A stretch of DNA of 64,000 nt, taken from positions 184,309,045 to 184,373,044 of the forward strand of contig NC_135785.1 in NCBI RefSeq assembly GCF_051106095.1. The letters are read 5' to 3'. The position numbers and the translations under genes were made by a program. Position 1 is the first letter of the stretch; every line of letters begins with the position of its first letter. This DNA is from Pogona vitticeps (lineage: Eukaryota > Chordata > Lepidosauria > Squamata > Agamidae). Positions 58,712 to 64,000 of this stretch are shown here, one piece after another. Below the pieces are notes generated by a model. It searched no databases. It saw nothing but the letters and a program-made list of their open reading frames with translations, and was not told the DNA's origin.

Positions 58712-61118
58712 GTAAACTTTCCTATGAAAACGATGAAAGTACAATATAAAAATGCGTATTAGTAACAAATAAATAAATTTTGAGCATACTGGCTGAAGGA
58801 TTCCATAGTCCCATGCAGTTACCTAGGAATAAATCCCACTAAACATAGTGTGACTTAAGGAACACCCCTAACTAGCCAATACAAACCCCACCCAGACAAG
58901 GAATGCTGGAAATTACTTTGGACTATCCTGGCCCTGGCCTAATTTTGTGCCAAACTAACTCTGCTCCTCCCTTTCTCTTCTCTCTTTATAGCTGTTCTAC
59001 CAGCTGATCTCAGCCAATACAGCAATTCTACTGGCAGATCCAGTTCTACCGGCAGATCTGAGATCAACCCAGCATACAGAAGGGCAGTTCTGATGACAAA
59101 AGGGGCTCCTGATTATTCCAGGCCCAGAACAGTTATTGTATGTATTTCGAGTACACTGTTCCTTCTCAGTAAAGATTGCACTATAAACTCATGTTAACTT
59201 TTTGATATTGCATAACAGTCAGATCCAAAACTGAGTTGTATTAACCAAAAGGCCACTCCAGTTAGTGCTTCGTTGATATCACTTCTGCTTAATGAAACTA
59301 GGTCGGAATCTGTCTGCTCAAATCTTGTTATGCTCTGTCTTAAGCCATTAAGCTCAAATGAGCAAATATTGCTTTAGCTGTGACGTTGCCAGCAAGCGAT
59401 GCATTAACCTACATATTAGGGCAACATGTGATGGTCCACAAAAAGAACATTTCCAACCTATAAATAACTGTACGCTCTCATATAGACCCATAAGTACACC
59501 CCTCATATTACATATGTTTGCCTAATTTATTGGCAGAAATGCAGTAGTATATTTCCATGAGAAAAACGTACCTCCCTGAAACGTATGGCAAATATAATTC
59601 CCATAGAGTGAATCTCTTATGTTTCCAGACACTGAAGACATCTGAGAAAGGATTTTTTTTAAAAAAAACTTTCTAAAGGTAAATTGAGCAGCTCTTGCTC
59701 CTTCTCTGGACGGTTGGGTGTTACTTTGAACCTGTAATCCAATCAAGGGCAGCAATGAAGCAGTCAGAACTGTGTTTTGAAAGATGATACTGGCTGAGCA
59801 GAGATATGCAAGGGGCAATGTGGCAGAGGAGATGTGGTAGCTACTGCAAATGTTTGGTGTGTACAGATTTAAGGAATCTTCCATATGCATATGAAGAAAA
59901 GGCTTCAGTGAAAGAAACAGATGTGTTTGAAAACAAACACACCTGGATTTAAAGAATGCAGAGACAAAAGACAGCATGAATGGGCAGGTGTCCAGTATCA
60001 TTGGCTATTGCTTGTGACCCAGATTAATTGGCTCCATTGACTTATCCTTACTCAACAGGAAAAAAACCCATCTTACTAAATGTTACAAACTAAGCAGAAT
60101 AAGCTACATTGTTGGAGGGGTCCTTTTTAATAACCAAATAAACAGAAGCTGTTTTGAGTTCTGTGTTTTCATTTGATTATACATGTGTTAAAATTACTAC
60201 CACACTCAGTTGTTAATATTTGTGAGCTGAAAACAAAGTCTTAGAAAAGAAGTACTAAAGGGTTTTTGAGAAATGTACTTTAAATAGAAGAAAACACTAC
60301 ATTCCTGTATGTTCAATATGTTTACTGCCATAAACTACTATGCTATAATTATGGGAATCAATTATAAAAAGGTGGAGCTGGTAGGAAATCAGGTTGTCCA
60401 GTCCACCTTCTCACACAAGGCCCAAATGTAGATTTTTGTGACTCACCATCCACTTACAGTGGAGTTGTAAACTGACTGATTGACACAGAGAGCAAGAACA
60501 ATCAGAATGCATCAGTCCAAACAAAGTGAGCCCAACTACATGTGCCAGCATGTAATTTTCTCAAAGTGTCTCCTTTCAGAAGATACATATCCTAACTCTT
60601 TTGCATCGCTGGCAATCTGTTTGTGCAGTAGAATACAAAGTTATGTTAAACATGCAATGAAACCTTTGTTGCTGCAGAGGAAAGCAACACAAATGTACAA
60701 ATAAAAATATTTCTCTTTTTTCAAGTCTATACATTTTCCTCTCCATTGTAAATATATATATTTACACACATATATTTACTTTTAACTCACATTTCTACCT
60801 GTAAAAACATGCACATGCTTAATGACCCTTCCAACCTCATTTTTGATAATCAAGTCATTAAAACACATTTCTGACCATTGCAGTGAAAAAAGCATAGTGT
60901 ATCTGTGTGTGTGTGTAAGCATGTGTGGAAAAATTTTTACCTGGGGCTACTCCATAGATCTCTTCCGCTATCCTGGCAGCCTCCTTTCTGTTCCCTTTCA
61001 CAATATAGAAATGGGTCAATAAAGCTAAAGATATTTTAATTAAGAGCTTAAAACAAAACAAAGCAAAAATGGCAAAATAAATATTATTGAAAGCATAGAG
61101 TATCGTACTGCCGTCCAT
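49298..61118 (-). CDS. ASB11: ASB11, ankyrin repeat and SOCS box protein 11 (7 coding exons, complete)
   Basis: The seven exons, read 61118-60941, 58234-58155, 55843-55736, 53377-53227, 51743-51609, 50347-50156 and 49422-49298, join with GT-AG borders into 969 nt (322 residues plus TAG). Residues of about 12-39 form a hydrophobic helix, followed by FYIVKGNRKEAARIAEEIYG, which I recognise from human ASB11. Six ankyrin repeats then cover about residues 62-258, and a SOCS box closes the protein (AQLCRLCIRKCLG, HLPERLEDFLLFR). The family works as the substrate receptor of a cullin-5 ligase. ASB11 is reported to act at the endoplasmic reticulum on the BH3 protein BIK, and in zebrafish on DeltaA in Notch signalling. 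The start has A at -3 and G at +4, with an in-frame TAA 14 codons upstream. An ATTAAA-like hexamer at 49235-49240 is a weak poly(A) candidate. No coding damage is visible. ASB9 follows downstream on the same strand. Shorter isoforms from other first exons are possible and were not identified. Confidence 0.96.
49423..50155 (-). other. ASB11: ASB11 intron 6
   Basis: This 733-bp intron lies before the SOCS-box exon and contains a CA/TG/CG alternating tract (49915-49987). No other exon was seen. Confidence 0.85.
49915..49987. repeat. CA/TG/CG alternating tract, Z-DNA-prone
   Basis: CACATGCGCGTGCACAGACA, CACACATGTGTGCGTGTATG and CACGCGCACACACACG give about 70 bp of nearly unbroken purine-pyrimidine alternation with several CG steps and local palindromes. 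Confidence 0.9.
50156..50347 (-). CDS. ASB11: ASB11 coding exon 6 (ankyrin repeats 5-6 and linker)
   Basis: This 192-nt exon encodes GASVDLGRRLD, TPLHAAATKSSVEIINLL, TDYGANLKCRN and ALDLAAPNSSVERALLLQE. The acceptor is TTCAAG and the donor GTAATG. Its donor side faces a CA/TG/CG tract 170 nt into the next intron. Confidence 0.96.
50348..51608 (-). other. ASB11: ASB11 intron 5
   Basis: This 1.26-kb intron contains the hAT-type miniature element at 51242-51377. Confidence 0.85.
51242..51377. mobile_element. hAT-type miniature foldback transposon, 136 bp
   Basis: The ends CAGTGGTTCTTAACCTTTG and the inverted right end (CACTGGTCCTTAACCTTGGG read from the other strand) extend into long arms with CTCCCAGAAACC. 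Perfect 8-bp duplications CCCTGGGT lie at 51234-51241 and 51378-51385. It is related to, and as long as, the element at 1756-1891. Confidence 0.88.
51609..51743 (-). CDS. ASB11: ASB11 coding exon 5 (ankyrin repeats 4-5)
   Basis: This 135-nt exon encodes GHRECMEILLANGVDMD and TPLYVACTYQRKDCVKKLL. The acceptor is GCCTAG and the donor GTACTT. HRECMEILLAN and VACTYQR match human ASB11. Confidence 0.96.
51995..52416. mobile_element. Tigger/mariner-type miniature element, 422 bp, TA-flanked
   Basis: CAGTCATGCCCCGCTGGACG at the left pairs with CGTCAAGCGAGGCACCACTG at the right, flanked by TA at 51993-51994 and 52417-52418. The body is richer in CG than its surroundings (TTTACGACGATCAGC). No transposase remains. 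Confidence 0.8.
52425..52655 (-). repeat. tRNA-derived SINE
   Basis: GTGCCATCAAGCCAATTCTG, TTGCCCAAGACCACACAGGC, GGGAATTGAATCCCAACTGC (B box inverted) and ACCACTGAGCTATCCAGTGA are collinear with 57000-57225. The orientation is the same as the ASB11 gene. Confidence 0.8.
53227..53377 (-). CDS. ASB11: ASB11 coding exon 4 (ankyrin repeats 3-4)
   Basis: This 151-nt exon encodes VNAATVDGI, TPLFNACCSGSAACVNMLL and SPIHEAVKR. The acceptor is CGTAG and the donor GTAATG. It has the same length and phase as ASB9 exon 4. Confidence 0.96.
53378..55735 (-). other. ASB11: ASB11 intron 3
   Basis: This 2.36-kb intron contains a recent LINE 3' fragment (54893-55347). The rest is unassigned. Confidence 0.85.
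54893..55347 (+). mobile_element. 5'-truncated LINE with 27-bp target-site duplication
   Basis: Perfect 27-bp direct repeats (54866-54892 and 55348-55374) flank the insert. It encodes the C-terminal end of a LINE protein with RSRRAFMLARFNIFPS and a Cys-His cluster, CLFCHLVPDTLDHILFSCPV. After the stop it has a short 3' tail (CCAATAAAGGTTTGGAGAAA) ending in AT units. The open frame of about 120 codons is intact. It is antisense to ASB11. The clade was not determined. Confidence 0.82.
55736..55843 (-). CDS. ASB11: ASB11 coding exon 3 (ankyrin repeat 2)
   Basis: This 108-nt exon encodes VNIVTIDRV and SALHEACLGGHVACAKVLL, ending LEHGAR before GTGAGT. It is phase 0 at both ends, like exon 3 of ASB9. 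Confidence 0.96.
57000..57225 (-). repeat. tRNA-derived SINE
   Basis: TGTGAAATCACTTCTGACTT, GGTTGCCCAAGGCCACATAG, GGGGAATTGAACTCCCATCC and TCCACTGAGCTATCCAGTCA match 52425-52655 in order and orientation. Confidence 0.8.
57440..57800. repeat. Unclassified repeat, copy A
   Basis: It shares blocks such as TTAACCAGTACAGCAGTTAT and the repeated CAGATCT motif with 58835-59190. It may be an old terminal-repeat type unit or another noncoding family. It is noncoding and diverged. Confidence 0.4.
58155..58234 (-). CDS. ASB11: ASB11 coding exon 2 (ankyrin repeat 1)
   Basis: This 80-nt exon encodes SWADRSPLHEAAFQGRL and ends LKTLIAQ before GTAAGA. The acceptor is TTCTAG. WADRSPLHEAA is the human ASB11 sequence of repeat 1. 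Confidence 0.96.
58618..58711. repeat. (TTTC)n microsatellite, about 23 units
   Basis: An unbroken polypyrimidine tetranucleotide run of about 94 bp. On the transcribed ASB11 RNA it reads as GAAA repeats. Confidence 0.97.
58835..59190. repeat. Unclassified repeat, copy B
   Basis: TCAGCCAATACAGCAATTCT, two CGGCAGATC-type blocks and a late CTCAGTAAAGATTGCACTAT characterise this segment, which aligns loosely with copy A at 57440-57800. The AGTAAA near its end could be an old poly(A) signal. Confidence 0.4.
60941..61118 (-). CDS. ASB11: ASB11 coding exon 1 (hydrophobic leader)
   Basis: This 178-nt exon encodes MDGSTILYAFNN, a run of aromatic and aliphatic residues rich in Phe, Leu and Ile, and THFYIVKGNRKEAARIAEEI. 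It closely follows the long human ASB11 isoform. The donor is GTAAAA at 60940, and the exon ends in phase 1. The hydrophobic run fits a membrane anchor at the endoplasmic reticulum. Confidence 0.95.
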
Positions 61119-62289
61119 TTTAGTTTGCCCTTTGTGTACGTTTACAGGTCTGGTAAGTTACACTTCACCATTATGGGTATCATATGACATCTATTTTGAA
61201 CTCTGGAGCAGTTGATGTTCCTCAGTTACCAAAAATACACTCTGTTTTTTTTAAATCGTAAGCAAAGCTATTGAGATCAAATAACAATGCTAAGGATTAA
61301 AATGTTAAGCATGGGTTGGGTTTTTTGCCTTGCCTCATTAAACAACACTGCTCTCTGGAACACATGCAAAAAAAGAAAATATGGATTTCAACATTTAAAA
61401 AAATCTAGAAAGAAAAAAGGACACACACCCATATTAAACACACAAAAAGGAATGTTCTACATAGCATTTTTTTCCCTAATAGACTGGTCAAGACCCTGTT
61501 GCTTGAATAAAAGGCAGAAGTGCAAGTGGGAAAACCTTCCCATTCCAACAGCCTCCATTCTTGCACTGGTTGCAAGATCAACCACATGACTGGCTATGTG
61601 AAAGGAAGCCCGGCCAGAATGGGTGGCAGAGACGTGACTCTCCTTCTGCTCCACATTAGCAAAATTAACCAAATACTAGGAGGGCTGTTTCATCAGTGAC
61701 AAGGGTAGAATCCTTCAAAGTTGTGATTGGTTTTGTTCTATGGAAGAGACTGTCAATTACAATTGACAATGAAAAGTCTGATAATGTTTAAAACAATTGT
61801 CATTGAGGTGAAAAATTTGTCTCCACTTGGCTAAAGCTTCCATATCCATTTAAAAGCCCATTGACATGGGCAATCCTGACTATAAGCATTAATGAGGATG
61901 GTGCACTGCAGTTTATCCTGAAACTTTTATCTTTTATAAACTCAATAATAAAATATTTATTTAAAAAGACCCATGTTTTCCTCTTTCTAAAACCTACAAG
62001 AGGGCCCTGCAGTACATTTTCTGAATATGTAGTGTTGAGAAGGTTTTCAGTTCTTAACCAGATAAGCAACCCACTAAGCACCATCCGTGTTCTGTGTTTC
62101 ATTTATGCTTTCCTGAAAAGGAAGATGATTCTCTTTTAATCTTTCTTTGTGTTGGAAGCAATCCATTTGTGCTTCTGGAGCTGGAGGATCAGCTGACAGG
62201 GTCCTGTTGCTTCCCAGGCAGTGCCCCCACGTGCTCATAGCCCTCACAATCCTTGGGGAGGAGCTAGATAATTCTATAGCATATGTCAA
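61119..62289. other. ASB11 upstream region
   Basis: The ASB11 promoter and 5' untranslated sequence should lie here. A CATATG E-box-like site is at about 61180-61190. No TATA box or CpG island was evident, and no other gene was recognised. Confidence 0.4.
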
Positions 62290-64000
62290 CTGATTCTAAT
62301 TCAGCTAAAGTACATCATCATCAACAACAACAAACATCATCAATATCATCATCATCCCCTTCATGGACACAGGCCTTGTTGAGGCAGAGGGGCTTGAGTG
62401 CTCCAGTGAGGTTGAGAGCTATGCTAAAGGGTCTCCCAAACCAGACAGGTCTCAGAAGCCAGACCAACTGTGTCCACCAACCATCAACTATGATGAGAGG
62501 AAATAAATAGAAATTAATATTGGATTGGCCGTCGCCTGGGTCAACAAGGACTGCACAAGATGCTATAGCCCCTGGGCATCTGGTGACAAATGGGCTACAG
62601 GGCTCAGCAGACCCTGTTGAGGGACTGGGACAGGCTGCTGCAAAGCTGCTGGAATAACATAAACATAAAATTTGTACTCTTGCCAAAAATAAAAAAAAAT
62701 TATGAAATGTTATTGTGAGGCAAACCCAACAGCCCCCAGTTTTCAAAAAAGAATGATGGAAATTTGGAAAAGGAAAACCAAAGTAGTGACATAACTGAAC
62801 AACGATTAATGGACCAGAGAAGGTTTATCATCCGGAGTAAAGTGTTTTCAGAACTGGAATTGCAAGAACTAGAAAAGGTGGCAAAACCAACACAGGACAA
62901 TGACCATAATATGGAAGACAAATGGAGGGTAGAGGTAGACATAATAGAGGAAGAAAACATATCAATAGAGGAACAACTTATGGAACAACCCAGAAATTTT
63001 GAGTTGACAGAATGACAAATATCACTGAGGAGAAAAATAGTAACCCATATTAGCCAGAACACAGAAAGACAAAGGCTCCCCAATTGGTGCCAATTACAAA
63101 ATAAACCAGTAAAAGATCTACTGAATGATGCAAATGTCATCAGGACAATCCCGACCAACATGCTAAAGAAAACAAACCAGCTCATGTATAACACATCTAC
63201 CATAGTAAAAGCCAGACTATGCAAAATATATGACCTAGAAAGGAAAACGATTGTTGAAACTATGGAGGAATTAAAACAGCGGGTAGCAGCTACAGCAAAG
63301 AAAATTGAAAGATATGATGGATGCTTGAAACAATATAGAGAAAACACACAATTTTGAAATAATCAGCGATTATTTTATATATCACTATGAGAAAATGCAG
63401 AGCAAAAGAAATTAGGCCCATGTAAATATGATGCTCTAAAATTTTGGAAAATGTGGGAAGTGCCCAACTGGACATAACAAAAACACCTCATGATCAAAGA
63501 CATTTGTAAAGAAACTCAAGGAAAACAAATGGGATGATATTTTAATAACAACTGAAATGATTAAGAGACAAGTAAAATATATGAAAAGTTGGAGTGCACC
63601 TGTCTAGATGAGCTGCACGGATTTTGGTTAAAGCATCTAACAAGTCTCCATCAACATATAGCAGTGCAATTTAACCACTTACTTCAAAATTCTACAACTG
63701 AAGATTGGATGACAACAGTACACACATTTCTGATTTTAAAAAAAGATAATCAAAGGGGCAATGAACCCACTAATTATTGACCAATTACATGCTTTCCAAC
63801 AATGTTCAAGTTCCTCACAGGAGTAATTGCAAGATCTATATATAAATACTGTATTTAACTGAAAACTCCCTATATCCAACTGAACAGAAAGGGAACTTTA
63901 AAAAGTCAAGAAGTATAAAATATCAGCTGCTTTTTGATAAAATGATCCTGCAGAATGCAAAAAGTTGAAAAACAAACCTTAACATGGCCTGGAGAAACTA
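62290..64000 (+). mobile_element. R4-like LINE, 5' part, running off the window
   Basis: The plus strand encodes ELHGFWLKHLTSLHQH, QNSTTEDWMTTVHTFLILKK and NEPTNY, then, in a shifted frame, text resembling RPITCLPTMFKFLTG; LLFDKMILQNAKK follows near the window end. This block order belongs to R4/Dong-type LINE reverse transcriptases. The upstream part (from about 62760) encodes a polar, Glu/Lys-rich region with stops. Where the element starts is uncertain; 62290-62700 may be its 5' untranslated part. It is degraded by frame changes and stops and extends past 64000. Confidence 0.7.

Larger units (their letters stand above)
58235..60940 (-). other. ASB11: ASB11 intron 1
   Basis: This 2.7-kb intron contains a long TTTC microsatellite and copy B of the unclassified repeat. 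Segment 59200-60850 shows nothing that I recognise. Alternative first exons, if any, would be expected here. Confidence 0.8.

Noticed and set aside
62700-63347. A 215-codon minus-strand open frame, the longest in the window
   Set aside because: It is antisense to the R4-like LINE, Ser/Phe/Leu-rich, and resembles no protein family.

Overview
The window is vertebrate nuclear DNA, most likely from a squamate reptile (lizard or snake). The evidence is genes split into short exons with GT-AG introns, an AT-rich background, and a dense repeat mix: RTE/BovB-type LINEs, a CR1 3' end, an R4-like LINE, several tRNA-derived SINE families, hAT-type and TA-flanked (Tigger/mariner-type) miniature elements, and long microsatellites. 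The species cannot be fixed from the sequence alone.

Two protein-coding genes can be supported. Both lie on the minus strand and both are complete. ASB9 has seven coding exons between 42098 and 25568 and encodes 294 residues. ASB11 has seven coding exons between 61118 and 49298 and encodes 322 residues. Each encodes six ankyrin repeats followed by a C-terminal SOCS box, the layout of substrate receptors for elongin B/C-cullin-5 ubiquitin ligases. Coding exons 2 to 7 have identical lengths in both genes (80, 108, 151, 135, 192 and 125 nt) and identical phases. This shows an old tandem duplication; only the first exons differ. The first exon of ASB11 encodes a hydrophobic, probably membrane-inserted leader, and that of ASB9 a short polar leader. 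As I recall, the two genes are also adjacent and co-oriented on human Xp22.

Layout: 1-25.5 kb is gene-free and repeat-rich, with five minus-strand SINEs in the first 4.1 kb, nested insertions, a CR1 3' end, an RTE 3' end and a retroelement-like fossil. ASB9 occupies 25.6-42.1 kb, and its introns hold LINE remnants, a foldback element and TA-flanked miniature elements. The 7.2-kb gap between the genes (42.1-49.3 kb) holds a 1.9-kb RTE/BovB remnant, a second copy of the fossil, and two SINEs. ASB11 occupies 49.3-61.1 kb, and its introns hold a Z-DNA-prone CA/TG/CG tract, a hAT-type miniature element, a Tigger-type element, a recent 5'-truncated LINE with a 27-bp target-site duplication, and a long TTTC tract. 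The right end (about 62.3-64.0 kb) holds an R4-like LINE that runs off the window.

I found no convincing new biological system. The most useful observations are the exon-for-exon ASB9/ASB11 architecture, several insertions dated by clean target-site duplications, and inverted and direct repeat pairs that bracket ASB9 exon 1 and the whole of ASB9.
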